29,717 nucleotides of DNA from a virus. The stretch lies in IMG/VR virus record IMGVR_UViG_3300032288_002284, positions 1 to 29,717 of that record. One strand, 5' to 3'. A model generated the notes under the pieces. The model made no database searches and was not told where the DNA came from. It worked only from the letters and a program-made list of their open reading frames with translations. The position numbers and the translations under genes are program-made. Shown one piece after another: positions 21,015 to 29,379 of this stretch; position 1 is the first letter of the stretch, and each line of letters begins with the position of its first letter.

Positions 21015-21552
21015 GGCGTAACTCCTTAAGTTCTTTTTGCAATTGTGCTAGAAATGCCGCTTCTGCGGATGAACGCATCTGATCAAAAGCCTTTACGGTC
21101 GCCCTTTCAGCTTTCGGGAATCTGGCCGTTGTTGGCTTTGTGTTGACCCTGACGTTATAAACCACGCCGTTTTTGCTTACTCTTTGAACAACCTGGCCTG
21201 GCTTGCCCCAATGGTAGCGAGTGTACGAATCACCCTTTTTGACTGGCATCACAAACTGCTGTTTGTTGCCCTTTGGGTAAGTTGCCCCAACGTATACCGA
21301 GGATCCAGTCTTTGTAACTTTGATCCCCATGTGGTTGCGTGAATCACTCTGGAAAGCTGGATTGTCTTTGTATTTGCGTGACCATTTGTCACGACTGTTC
21401 GATTCCCTAGATGATCGAGCTAGCGATTCAGCCCTGGGCGCAACAGTCTTGCCAAACTCACGCAAGCAACGACCAAACGGCCCAGATCGCAGAGTGATCG
21501 GGATCGCATTGAGTGCTTGAATCAAATTGTTGTTGATTTCAACTTTGATCAT
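21007..21552 (-). CDS. HK97 gp10-like / tail terminator-side protein, 181 aa
   Basis: ATG at 21552 overlaps the adaptor stop as ATGA. A conserved opening (MIKVEINNNLIQALNAIP), basic middle with KDNPAFQSDSRNHMGIKVTKTGSSVYVGATYP, and a C-terminal helix with AEAAFLAQLQKELKEL match the phage proteins placed between the head-tail adaptor and tail completion genes (HK97-gp10_like). Basic and probably located at the head-tail joint. Longer than the usual 110-150 residues. Confidence 0.8.
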   Translation of the reverse strand: MIKVEINNNLIQALNAIPITLRSGPFGRCLREFGKTVAPRAESLARSSRESNSRDKWSRKYKDNPAFQSDSRNHMGIKVTKTGSSVYVGATYPKGNKQQFVMPVKKGDSYTRYHWGKPGQVVQRVSKNGVVYNVRVNTKPTTARFPKAERATVKAFDQMRSSAEAAFLAQLQKELKELRLG

Positions 21553-21896
21553 GGAACCGCCGAGCAAATAAACTCTAGATACTTTTTCAAACCATCAACG
21601 CGATTGATCGCAGTAATCCCATAACGCTCGCCGTCAAACACAACGCTCATTTGCTCGTTGTAGCCTGATCTGTATCTCATGACAAAAACGGCCCGAGTTC
21701 CTGCCTCGAGCTGCCTTCCTCGCATGTTTTCAATGCCACTTGTCGGCATATACTCGCAAGGCTCGTTTTCAACATAATCAGTCCATGAAACGACAGGTTG
21801 ACCAGAGGCATCCTGAGTCTCTGTCACCTGCTGAATCGTGCAGCGATGACGCATGCTTCCAACTCTGTGTCTGTTTGGCCTTCCTGAGCCGCTCAT
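21549..21896 (-). CDS. Head-tail adaptor (head closure) protein, 115 aa
   Basis: Starts by ATGA overlap at 21893-21896. The sequence MRHRCTIQQVTETQDASGQPVVSWTDY, then RGRQLEAGTRAVFVMRYR and VVFDGERYGITAI is the standard head closure (SPP1 gp16-like, Phage_H_T_join) profile. It forms a ring beneath the connector that plugs DNA and binds the tail. Gene order supports this. Confidence 0.92.
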   Translation of the reverse strand: MSGSGRPNRHRVGSMRHRCTIQQVTETQDASGQPVVSWTDYVENEPCEYMPTSGIENMRGRQLEAGTRAVFVMRYRSGYNEQMSVVFDGERYGITAINRVDGLKKYLEFICSAVP

Positions 21897-22468
21897 GGAT
21901 AGCTAGCCCTCATAAATCGCCTGACCAATGCCTCATAAGGTCGCATCGTTTGCAATGCTTCACTCATAAGCATGTCACGATTCTCAAAGTAATGAGCAAC
22001 CAAAAGCATCATGGCTCGCTTGGCAATCGCGGGAACCAGTGAAGCATCTTGGCTATAACCGCTCTTGTAGGTGATGACCCAAGCATCCCATCTTGCTGAC
22101 CAAGCCGGCAAACTGACTTGATAGCCGAGCCTGATCTCGTCTTTGTGCAAGCTGTAGTTTGCAGCCGAATAAGTCTGCAAAGTGTTGTTGCCGTCATAGT
22201 ATTGGATTGATGTGATCGATGAAACTGGCCCCTTAGGTAGCTCAAAGCCATCGTAGAAGTCGCTTAGCTTGACCCTGAGCGTCGTGTAGCATGTCACGCT
22301 GTCGGTATCATGCTCCCACTGCTCTCTAGCCTCCTGAATCATCGCTGCGAGCTGGAGATCGTGCGTTGTGTCGCTGCTTGAGATTTCGAGTTGCTTTTTT
22401 ACCTGATCCAGCGTCAGAGGCTCGACACTCGGCCCCGATACTGTCTCTGCTTTGATTGTTGTCGGCAT
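21893..22468 (-). CDS. Head-tail connector (gp6/gp15-like) protein, about 191 aa
   Basis: I choose ATG at 22468, ten bases after AGAGG; a TTG at 22477 adds three residues. LTLDQVKKQLEISSSDTTHDLQLAAMIQEAREQWEHDT is the typical N-terminal helical hairpin of gp6-like connectors, and YENRD.. corresponds to the usual HYFENRDM near the C-terminus, after the TYKSGY segment. It would form the ring under the portal. Its 5' part overlaps a small gene on the same strand by about 140 bases. Confidence 0.9.
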   Translation of the reverse strand: MPTTIKAETVSGPSVEPLTLDQVKKQLEISSSDTTHDLQLAAMIQEAREQWEHDTDSVTCYTTLRVKLSDFYDGFELPKGPVSSITSIQYYDGNNTLQTYSAANYSLHKDEIRLGYQVSLPAWSARWDAWVITYKSGYSQDASLVPAIAKRAMMLLVAHYFENRDMLMSEALQTMRPYEALVRRFMRASYP

Positions 22469-22577
22469 CTTTAGCAAAGCCTCTTTGAATCAGGATCTCA
22501 GCTTGACCACGTTGACAGCCGACCAGTTGAAAACCAACTGGCCGTCCCATCCATTCTTTAATCAAAATCAGGTTCAT
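22326..22577 (-). CDS. Possible small protein, 83 aa, long overlap with connector gene
   Basis: ATG at 22577; ribosome site is weak. The first 38 residues look genuine: LIKEWMGRPVGFQLVGCQRGQAEILIQRGFAK has the pattern of small phage proteins of about 40-60 residues found between head and connector genes (with LLxxGxA). The remaining residues, encoded in the same bases as the connector gene, are Ser/Arg-rich and low complexity. Either a short real gene with a shadow-like tail or a gene whose ending was altered by a frameshift. Confidence 0.4.
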   Translation of the reverse strand: MNLILIKEWMGRPVGFQLVGCQRGQAEILIQRGFAKDADNNQSRDSIGAECRASDAGSGKKATRNLKQRHNARSPARSDDSGG

Positions 22578-22616
22578 GCTTTGAATTTTACCTCGCCGTC
22601 ATGAACCTGACCTGGA

Positions 22617-22633
22617 GGGATCCATTGGATCCC
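22617..22633. repeat. Perfect 7-bp hairpin GGGATCC-ATT-GGATCCC
   Basis: It lies just after the stop of the 152-aa head gene (22637). There is no T-run, so it is not a classic terminator; it may protect or process the mRNA between head genes. Confidence 0.5.
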
Positions 22634-22636
22634 AGA

Positions 22637-23095
22637 CTAGACAACGATGCAGCAATCGCCGTCAGCAACGCCGGTTGACGTTGTTGGGGCGATCTTGCCA
22701 CGGCTCAGGCACGCAACAGCGGAGATAAAACCGCCGGTGCTTCCATCACCAAAGGTCGCAACGACCTTCAAGAATGGATTCTTGCCTCGCATGTCGATGT
22801 GGAAAACACAAACCTGACCATCATCGGTTGCACTAGGCAGAGCCAAAGTCGCTCCACCAAGTCCACTGCCACCATCGAAGGTAGCTCCAGTGATGTCAGC
22901 GTAAGTTCCACCAGAAGCATCGGACGATTGCACCTTCAAGGCAGTCACGGCGATGTCAGTTGCCCCGAGGGTAACTGCAATCGTCACAAAGTCCCAGTTG
23001 GTGCAATCAATCGCTGTTGCGGTTGCTGATGCATTATCAAGGATGGCTGCCGGCTTGATCGCTGCAACCCATTTGCTGTGCTGAATACTGTTCAT
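22637..23095 (-). CDS. Small head protein (decoration-like), 152 aa
   Basis: ATG at 23095, AGGT upstream, 21 bases after the capsid stop. Gly/Ala/Thr-rich with strand pattern (DFVTIAVTLGATDIAVTALKVQSSD, GGTYADITGATF) and ending CLSRG...CCIVV. The position right after the major capsid gene and its all-beta look suit a head decoration or fibre-base protein. The DASGGTYADITGATF segment is like other phage proteins with a short sample-like fold. Family not named. Confidence 0.7.
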   Translation of the reverse strand: MNSIQHSKWVAAIKPAAILDNASATATAIDCTNWDFVTIAVTLGATDIAVTALKVQSSDASGGTYADITGATFDGGSGLGGATLALPSATDDGQVCVFHIDMRGKNPFLKVVATFGDGSTGGFISAVACLSRGKIAPTTSTGVADGDCCIVV

Positions 23096-23116
23096 GTGAA
23101 TTACCTACCTTTTTGA

Positions 23117-24418
23117 TTAGGAACCAGCCTTGAGTTGAACGATTGGCCCGGCAACGCTTGCCGTTCCGATCTCGTGTACGTTGATGTCGTAGCGCATCGA
23201 GCTGAAAACGCCAACCTGGTCGTATTCAACGTAACGCGACGCGTCAGACTTGAGCGACAAGCTGCGACGCATGCCCATCGTGCAAGCAAGCGAAAGATCG
23301 CCAAAGTAAGCGAACTTGGTGCTAGCGGAGATGGTGCTTGGGAGCGTCTGGCTGAACACGACTGGGTAGCCCATGAACTGTTGAACGGGAGCATCACCAA
23401 GGTTCATCACAGTGTTGCCACCAGCAGCAAACTGGAGTCGTGCCATCACGTTCCAGTAGTTTGCCGAGTGAACAAACCACACTGGACGGATGCCAGGGAT
23501 TTGTGGCAACTTGGCAACAGCATCTTGGAACACTGCAATTGTCAGTTCAGCAGCAGTATCTAAGCCGGATCCAGCCGTCGCAACCGAACCGGCAGCAAGG
23601 ACGTTAGCCAAGCCAACGATCCCGCCATAGGTCGGCAGACCATCACCGAGGAAACCGCAAGCATCTTGCTTAACGGCATGAGCGTAAGCGATCTCGCTAG
23701 CGAGCATGTCAGCAAGAGCAATCGCAGCATCTTCGCTGAGTTCGCTCGAGACTTTCGTCAGCGTTGCGAACTTGCGAGCGGTAAGATTGACTTGACCAAC
23801 GGTCACATCCGAGGCGGTGATTTCAGCATTCTCTCCGACTGCGTAAGCGGTCAAACCACCGGCGCGTCGCGGAAGGGTTGCCGAATCGCTGGTCATCGGA
23901 TAGTTGCGAGCGTAACGAGCAAAGACGCCGTACTCTTCAAGCAAACTGATGACACTGTTTTCAAACTGGACTGGAACCAACGATCCACCTTTGAGATCGT
24001 CGTTCTCGCCCATTGCATTGAGGATGCCGTGATCCTTGCACCAACGCTTCGACCCTTCGTTGCCACAAACAGCAGCAATGAATTGACCGCTGGCGTAGGC
24101 ATCAGCCTCAGCGTTTGGCCCCTTAAAGCTCTTGAGTTGACGAACTCGACGAGCAGAGGCAGGAATGCGGATCGACGTTGGCGATTGGTCAACGCTGTTG
24201 TTTTCAATCTTGGCAACCTTAGCAGCAACGAAAGCTTCAACCTTTTCGGCCCGCTTGAGTTGCTCGCTTAGACCCTTGACCGCTTCGATGCTCGCATCGA
24301 CGCTCGAGGATTCTTCGCTGGTAAGTTCACGATTCTCTTGAGTTGCCAAAGCGGTGATCGCTTCGACCTCGGCTTGCTTGGCTTGAATCTCCAAGCTCAA
24401 ATCTTTGGAATTCTTCAT
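23117..24418 (-). CDS. Major capsid protein, HK97 family, 433 aa
   Basis: ATG at 24418 with AAGGTG upstream. Residues 1-85 are a helical charged region (MKNSKDLSLEIQAKQAEVEAI, then SIEAVKGLSEQLKRAEKV), like the scaffold-like delta domain removed by the prohead protease. The core contains VPVQFENSVISLLEEYGVFARYARNYPM and YAVGENAEITASDVTVGQVNLTARKFATLTKVSSELSED, the HK97 hallmark sequence. About 420 residues agrees with the family. It has its own promoter candidate and a structured leader (24419-24568), and is encoded right after the protease. Confidence 0.95.
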   Translation of the reverse strand: MKNSKDLSLEIQAKQAEVEAITALATQENRELTSEESSSVDASIEAVKGLSEQLKRAEKVEAFVAAKVAKIENNSVDQSPTSIRIPASARRVRQLKSFKGPNAEADAYASGQFIAAVCGNEGSKRWCKDHGILNAMGENDDLKGGSLVPVQFENSVISLLEEYGVFARYARNYPMTSDSATLPRRAGGLTAYAVGENAEITASDVTVGQVNLTARKFATLTKVSSELSEDAAIALADMLASEIAYAHAVKQDACGFLGDGLPTYGGIVGLANVLAAGSVATAGSGLDTAAELTIAVFQDAVAKLPQIPGIRPVWFVHSANYWNVMARLQFAAGGNTVMNLGDAPVQQFMGYPVVFSQTLPSTISASTKFAYFGDLSLACTMGMRRSLSLKSDASRYVEYDQVGVFSSMRYDINVHEIGTASVAGPIVQLKAGS

Positions 24419-24456
24419 TTCTGCGCACCTTGTGGTAGAAAGTTGCGGCAGAGAGA

Positions 24457-24558
24457 GCTATCAACCGTTAGATAGCAACACACTGCCACGAAAACATTGG
24501 TTTTCGCTGCTGTGTGCCGCTAATCAGTTGCACTTTTGCAGACACGGGACTTAGCCCG
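24457..24558 (-). promoter_or_regulatory. Hairpin-rich 5' leader of the capsid gene
   Basis: Between the promoter and the capsid ATG, the minus strand carries three dyads: CGGG/CCCG (24558-24545), CGAAAAC-CAAT-GTTTTCG (24506-24489, inside a longer CACAC...GTGTG stem), and GCTATC...GATAGC (24476-24457). Dense structure in the leader of a very highly expressed gene suggests mRNA stabilisation or translation control; none ends in a T-run. Confidence 0.55.
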
Positions 24559-24568
24559 ACTTCAAAAT

Positions 24569-24597
24569 AATCTACGCTACTGCTTGACAGATGTCAA
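24569..24597 (-). promoter_or_regulatory. Strong sigma70-type promoter candidate for the capsid gene
   Basis: Minus strand: a perfect TTGACA (24597-24592), exactly 17 bases, then TAGATT (24574-24569), four of six matches to the -10 consensus. Transcription would start near 24562. It overlaps the last few bases of the protease gene, so capsid mRNA can be made apart from the rest of the late operon. Confidence 0.7.
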
Positions 24598-25229
24598 CCG
24601 GCAGCAATCGCCATTCTCGCTTTTGCAAAATCTCGCTTGCATGCAGCCGCAACCAGATCCTGTGGAGGATTCTTGAACCAGTTCGCCATCGCTGCTTTAC
24701 TGGTAGATCTGGTTGCAGTCTGATCAGTTGCGATCTTTGCATCGACTGCTTCAGCCGAGTTGTACCAAGTCTCAGCCGAGAGCAAAGCTTCGATTTCGTC
24801 ATCTGCCTTGTCAAGGTAACTTGCGTAGATCTCAACAAGCGAGCGATCATACGAATCGAGAACAGATGCAGTTTTGCGCATCTGATCAGCGTTGCCGATC
24901 TCAATCGTCAATGCCTTGTGGATCATCACACGGGATCCTGCTCCCATTGTTCGCTTCTGGCCGGCAAGGAAAATCACGCTTGCCGCCGAAGCAGCAAGAG
25001 CATCGTTGACCGTATCAACCCCACCAGGGTAACGCTTGAGCAGATTGTAAATTGCGATTCCTTCGTCGGCAGCTCCACCAGGAGAGTTTATCCTGATTGT
25101 CACCTTTGCGTTTTGCATTGTGTCGAGCGCCTCGGAAATGCCAGCAGCAGTAATACCCTCACCAAGCCAATCCTGGCCGATCACACCGTCAAGGATGATC
25201 TCTTTTTTTGCAGTGTTCGTGATAATCAT
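24594..25229 (-). CDS. ClpP-like head maturation protease, 211 aa
   Basis: ATG at 25229 overlaps the portal stop (TAATG). Features of the ClpP/crotonase-fold prohead protease: INSPGGAADEGIAIYNLL, then ALAASAASVIFLAGQKRTMGAGSRVMIHKA. Ser81 in LAASAAS is the expected nucleophile and His104 in MIHKA the general base. It cleaves the capsid protein N-terminal extension during maturation. The order portal-protease-capsid is standard. Confidence 0.93.
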   Translation of the reverse strand: MIITNTAKKEIILDGVIGQDWLGEGITAAGISEALDTMQNAKVTIRINSPGGAADEGIAIYNLLKRYPGGVDTVNDALAASAASVIFLAGQKRTMGAGSRVMIHKALTIEIGNADQMRKTASVLDSYDRSLVEIYASYLDKADDEIEALLSAETWYNSAEAVDAKIATDQTATRSTSKAAMANWFKNPPQDLVAAACKRDFAKARMAIAAG

Positions 25230-26812
25230 TATTTATTGACTCCCATCAAGCTAAAGATCCTTCGATCCGACCAATCCCTCACCTCTGACTGTATAGCGTT
25301 TTGCAATTGATCTGGCTCAGTTCTGGCCGCGATCAATGCAAGTGCTTGGGTAGACTCTTGGCAGTGTTTAACTGCCAAATCCCGATCGAGCCCTATTGCC
25401 TCCAGCTTGTCGGCAAGCTTTGCTTCCCAACCAGTGTAGTTTTTGTTGATCCAAGCTGCAAAATCCTTTTTCTTCGCAGCATTGACCGCATTAGTTGCTT
25501 CTCGCTTGATCAAGCTGCGCACTGTCTCTTCTGCGGCTCGATTATTGATCGCAGTTTCGTTGTTTGCTTGTTCATCAGCATCGTCATCGTTGCTGTCGTC
25601 ATCTGGTTCCATCGGCTCATTAGCCGGCCCCGATGTCGTGTTGGGATTCTCGTAAACATCGCCGCCCTCGTATGGGTTCATGTCAAGCTTGGCTCGGCAC
25701 TCATTGGGTGACATGATACGAGCCCCAATAGCCTGAACAAAACTCGTCATTGTGGTTGCCAGGTCAGTCCTCAAGATCGCGGCTCGGTTGAACTTGTGAT
25801 AGTGCGATCTACGAGTCTTTTGAACCGGAGAAAGCAGTTTCATATCAAGTTGCTCTTCCCACTTGACCAGCCATCGATCCAACGCAACAAGATACGCCTG
25901 GTTCTTTTGCTCAAGACTGTTATAGCTGACCGAATCGCCATCGCCAGGCATGCTTTCAAGGCCGAACATAAGCCCAACGTCCTGCCGACTGAATCGCTTT
26001 AGCTCTGCAAATTGAGCTTCGTTGTTAGTCACTGTCACAGCATTCATCTTGATGCCTTCTCTGAGCAATGCTGCTTTGCCAGCGTTGTCAGATCCTGCCT
26101 CATGCTTGTTGAATGCAGCGATAAACTTTTGAGCATCTTCCTCGTTGCGAAACATGCCTGGGGGTGCTTCAAGCGTTAGCTTTCCTCTAAAGCCTCGGCC
26201 AAGCTGATTGACTTCATAATTTTGAGCCTGATAAGGGATCTGCAACGCTTTATTGAGCATCTGCATCACACCCACACCGCTTACCCCGTCATAGGTAAAA
26301 CCTGGGATATGAATGACATCAGCATCAAGCAGGACAACCCAACCGTTCTTGTCGGTCGGTTGTCCAAGCATCATATCGGTATCATCATCCTTATCGGGCT
26401 TGGTTGCATGATATTTGACGCCCTCGTAAAGAAAAGTGATCGAGCGATCTGGCAACATCGGAATCAACTCGATTGGGTTGCCGATATTGTCCCGAATGAT
26501 CGCAGCTCGCCCGTTGCCTTGCATGATGGCATGACTAGAAATCTGCTCTTTGAAAACAGATGGGGCTTGCACTTGATTGGGTTGCTCTCTAAGCAAAGCA
26601 TACGATGGATGCCGCTCGTCGGTCTTTGCACCGTCCCCTGTTTTCTTTTTGATATCGATTGGCAATTGGCCGATATCACCGCAGATTTTATTGTGAGCGT
26701 ACCAAACTGGAGGCAAGCCCAATGCCTCAGTTTGACCAAGCCTCTTCGACAAAGGCCACTGCTCCCAATCCAGCCCCATCCATCGTGAAATCGATCCTAA
26801 AAAGTTTGCCAT
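25229..26812 (-). CDS. Portal protein, HK97/lambdoid-type (phage portal family), 527 aa
   Basis: ATG at 26812 with AGAGGA upstream. The family signatures are present: LPPVWYAHNKICGDIGQLPID near the start (VA..a..L), VSYNSLEQKNQAYLVALDRWL and the long central domain with RQDVGLMFGLESMPGDGDS. It forms the dodecameric DNA channel at the head vertex. The last 130 residues, Asn/Asp/Glu-rich with DDDSNDDDADE, are an acidic, probably flexible C-terminal extension followed by a helical part. Follows the large terminase by 11 bases. Confidence 0.93.
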   Translation of the reverse strand: MANFLGSISRWMGLDWEQWPLSKRLGQTEALGLPPVWYAHNKICGDIGQLPIDIKKKTGDGAKTDERHPSYALLREQPNQVQAPSVFKEQISSHAIMQGNGRAAIIRDNIGNPIELIPMLPDRSITFLYEGVKYHATKPDKDDDTDMMLGQPTDKNGWVVLLDADVIHIPGFTYDGVSGVGVMQMLNKALQIPYQAQNYEVNQLGRGFRGKLTLEAPPGMFRNEEDAQKFIAAFNKHEAGSDNAGKAALLREGIKMNAVTVTNNEAQFAELKRFSRQDVGLMFGLESMPGDGDSVSYNSLEQKNQAYLVALDRWLVKWEEQLDMKLLSPVQKTRRSHYHKFNRAAILRTDLATTMTSFVQAIGARIMSPNECRAKLDMNPYEGGDVYENPNTTSGPANEPMEPDDDSNDDDADEQANNETAINNRAAEETVRSLIKREATNAVNAAKKKDFAAWINKNYTGWEAKLADKLEAIGLDRDLAVKHCQESTQALALIAARTEPDQLQNAIQSEVRDWSDRRIFSLMGVNK

Positions 26813-26823
26813 CGCATCCTCTG

Positions 26824-28524
26824 CTAGTACATCACCAAGGAACCGGAAAATCGCTCAGGTTGCAAACTGCAAATCCGATAAGCCATTACAACAGCGACGA
26901 TTGGATCGATCTTGTCCTTTGATTTTGCTTTGTCAAACATCCATCGATCTTGTCGATCTTTGCAAAGCATTGCATTGCCGGCGCACCAGCGGAGCAAATC
27001 ACCCCCCTCAAAGACAATTCTACCATCTGCAAGCAATTTAATAAAATCTCGGATAGCTTCGTTGAAGTTGGCTTGGTTCTGAGCCATGCGAGCCGCAACT
27101 AATCCGGCTTTTGTCAGTGTTTCGCCAAGCTGCTGACCGTTGAATGGATCATAAGCAACAGTCTGAATATTATTGATCGCACACTCTTCAATCAAACTTT
27201 GACTCAAGTCCTCAATAGGGAACTTTGACTTGGTTATTTCGCCAGAGTAAATCCATTGAGAAAAAGGCATGATCGTCAGATCTCGTTTTGTATCGTCTGC
27301 AATATAAGCCTTGATTTTGAACTCATAGCGATACAAAGGCCGGCCCTCTGTGTCGTCACCGACTCGAAACCTGGCACAAGTCGCATAAGCCGCTAAGTCG
27401 TCCCTAGCTCCAAGGTCAACGCCAGCACCAAATGCACAAGCACCACGCCAGTCGGCAAGTTGACCGATGCACTTATCGAACTGCACCGGATCAAATGCTC
27501 TTTCGGTTGATGTCACCAGCCGATTGCCGTGATAACGAGTGAATCGGTTGCGTCCTAGCGATGTCCTAGAATCTTCTTTCCATCGCTGGCGAAGATAATC
27601 CATCTTGACTGAAACGCCCAAGTTTGGGTTGGACTTAGCCCAACATGCCTCGTCTGCTGGATCGTCCTTTTCATCCAGTTCATAGATTAACGCAAAAAGC
27701 GATTCATCTTTAAACTCACCTTTCATGACGCTGGAAGCGTAGTTGTAGTCATCAAGCCAAAGATGTGACTGATCGTCGCCGGCAGTCGTAATGATGATGT
27801 GCAAGGGCTGAGTTCTGGATGCTGACCCTGTAACCATCGTGTCGTAGAATTTGCGATGGTATTCACACCAACCATGCAGCTCGTCCATGATCACGCAGTG
27901 AGGACTTAGTCCGTCGAAAGGCTTGTCGCTTGAGACTTTGCGAATGTAACTTTTAGATCTGTTGAAAGTGATCTGATCGTTCTTCTCAACGCACTCTTTA
28001 AGAAACCACGGCGATTGCTCTCTCATTCGTTTGGTTTCACTATAGACGACCTCGGCTTGTTCCTTTTTGGTTGCAGTCAGCAAGATCTGGCCGACGCTCT
28101 CTGGCCGGCCTGTAGCCGGATCAATGTCACCAACACCGAGAAACAAACAGATACCAGCAGCAAGCGTTGATTTACCGTTCTTTCTAGCCATTGACCAATA
28201 CACTTTGCGAAACCTACGAGAGTTATCCTCGTTGCGTTTCCAACCAAAGATATTCCAAAGGCCAAACAATTGCCAATTCTCAAGATCTAGCGGTCTACCG
28301 GCGAACTCTCCAATACTGTGCCTGAGCATGATCGGAAAGAACTGGCAAACACCAGATGCCCATCGAGCATCGAAATGATACGGGAAGTCTTGAGTATTCT
28401 GCCTTGCTAAATCGTCAACGTGTCGGCGCACAGCATCCTTGACCCGCTGACAAGCGACGATCTCGCCTGACAGCACGCCATCTATGTAATCCTGCACTCT
28501 GCCTCTGACGTTGTTGGTGATCAC
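26824..28524 (-). CDS. terL: Terminase large subunit
   Basis: Probable start GTG at 28524, which overlaps the small-subunit stop as GTGA; a TTG at 28551 in frame is the alternative. 566 residues. ATPase motif KVYWSMARKNGKSTLAAG with the RKNGKS variant of Walker A (typical of this terminase class), Walker B-like HCVIMDELHGW, ITTAGDD (motif III-like), then the nuclease domain with GVDLGARDDLAAY (metal-binding aspartates) and FNGQQLGET. It pumps DNA into the head and cuts it. N-terminus helps bind the small subunit. Confidence 0.95.
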   Translation of the reverse strand: MITNNVRGRVQDYIDGVLSGEIVACQRVKDAVRRHVDDLARQNTQDFPYHFDARWASGVCQFFPIMLRHSIGEFAGRPLDLENWQLFGLWNIFGWKRNEDNSRRFRKVYWSMARKNGKSTLAAGICLFLGVGDIDPATGRPESVGQILLTATKKEQAEVVYSETKRMREQSPWFLKECVEKNDQITFNRSKSYIRKVSSDKPFDGLSPHCVIMDELHGWCEYHRKFYDTMVTGSASRTQPLHIIITTAGDDQSHLWLDDYNYASSVMKGEFKDESLFALIYELDEKDDPADEACWAKSNPNLGVSVKMDYLRQRWKEDSRTSLGRNRFTRYHGNRLVTSTERAFDPVQFDKCIGQLADWRGACAFGAGVDLGARDDLAAYATCARFRVGDDTEGRPLYRYEFKIKAYIADDTKRDLTIMPFSQWIYSGEITKSKFPIEDLSQSLIEECAINNIQTVAYDPFNGQQLGETLTKAGLVAARMAQNQANFNEAIRDFIKLLADGRIVFEGGDLLRWCAGNAMLCKDRQDRWMFDKAKSKDKIDPIVAVVMAYRICSLQPERFSGSLVMY

Positions 28525-29012
28525 TCGGCCCCCGTTGCTTGCGAAAGCCAAATCTCAAATGGATCTTCTTCCTTCGGCTTATCTGGCGAGTATTTATTGC
28601 GCTGCGTTGGAGCAAGGCCAAGCTCAGGCAAAAGCTTGTTTGCTTGATCGCGATACTTGTGGAGGTCTGGAAGCAGCGGATGCCTTTTGTGATCTGTCTC
28701 CCCACCAGTCTTGACGAAGGTCACAACCTCGCCCTCTTTGGCGATCCTTCGACGCACGCTGATCCAGCTAGCATAGGCGACAACGTAAGCCTCGATGATC
28801 TGGCCCAGATCACTGCTAAGCGATCCCATTCGACGCATGTCGTCAATGGTTCTCATCCAGATTTGCCTTTCTTCTTCCGTAAAGAAATCGGGCATGCGTG
28901 GTTCTTTGCCGTCAGCCTTGGAAGCATCTTTGTTTTGACGCTCAGGATGCTTCTTGTAATAGCCATCCTTTTCTGCTTGCTCTGGCGTTTTTGCTTTTCG
29001 ACCTCTAACCAT
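28521..29012 (-). CDS. terS: Terminase small subunit (P27 family)
   Basis: 163 residues; ATG at 29012, GGAGG seven bases upstream. Typical P27-like features: basic N-terminus VRGRKAKTPEQ, helical middle MPDFFTEEERQIWMRTIDDMRRMGSLSSDLGQIIEAYVVAYASW, and conserved HPLLPDLHKYRDQANKLLPELGLAPTQRNK at the C-terminus. Recognises the packaging site and passes it to TerL. Neighbouring HNH endonuclease and P27/TerL arrangement is typical of cos-type phages; the cos site itself is not visible. Confidence 0.93.
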   Translation of the reverse strand: MVRGRKAKTPEQAEKDGYYKKHPERQNKDASKADGKEPRMPDFFTEEERQIWMRTIDDMRRMGSLSSDLGQIIEAYVVAYASWISVRRRIAKEGEVVTFVKTGGETDHKRHPLLPDLHKYRDQANKLLPELGLAPTQRNKYSPDKPKEEDPFEIWLSQATGAE

Positions 29013-29379
29013 GATTTCCTCCGATTAGCCAATCGTATTGATTTGACCTTGATTTGATCTCGAGCCCTGCCATCGCATCACCTTCGATCTGCTCATGGCA
29101 TGGTCTACAAAGTGCAAGCCAATTTGACCTCTTCATTCGCAGCTCAGGATTGCTGGCAATTGCGTAGATGTGATGCATGTCCTCAGTTGGATTAGCTTGC
29201 TCAACGCCGTATAACGCCACGCAACGCTCGCACAAAGGATGATTGGCCCTGTACCGCTCTGATGCCTTGCGGTGATCGTAGCCATGCCCCTCGCTCGTTG
29301 TGGAGCGTTTCTGCGTTGAAGATCTTTTACAGTCGCATTTATCAGCGACGATTCTACCGCACTGGCACAGCTTAGGCAT
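29005..29379 (-). CDS. HNH endonuclease next to terminase
   Basis: 124 residues, start ATG at 29379 overlapping the preceding stop. C-terminal HNH: DMHHIYAIASNPELRMKRSNWLALCRPCHEQIE, with two cysteine pairs CERC and CRPC framing the metal/zinc site; two CxC groups (CQCG, CDCK) at the N-terminus may add a zinc module. HNH enzymes in this position, as in HK97 and phi-type phages, are needed together with terminase to cut cos. Overlaps terS by 8 bases. Confidence 0.93.
   Translation of the reverse strand: MPKLCQCGRIVADKCDCKRSSTQKRSTTSEGHGYDHRKASERYRANHPLCERCVALYGVEQANPTEDMHHIYAIASNPELRMKRSNWLALCRPCHEQIEGDAMAGLEIKSRSNQYDWLIGGNHG

Noticed and set aside
23666-24271. 201-residue plus-strand frame opposite the capsid gene
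   Set aside because: Mirror frame of a well-supported capsid gene; no SD and no recognisable motif.
24591-25310. 239-residue plus-strand frame opposite the protease gene
   Set aside because: Antisense shadow of a clear ClpP-like gene; composition Cys/Ser/Arg-rich without motif.
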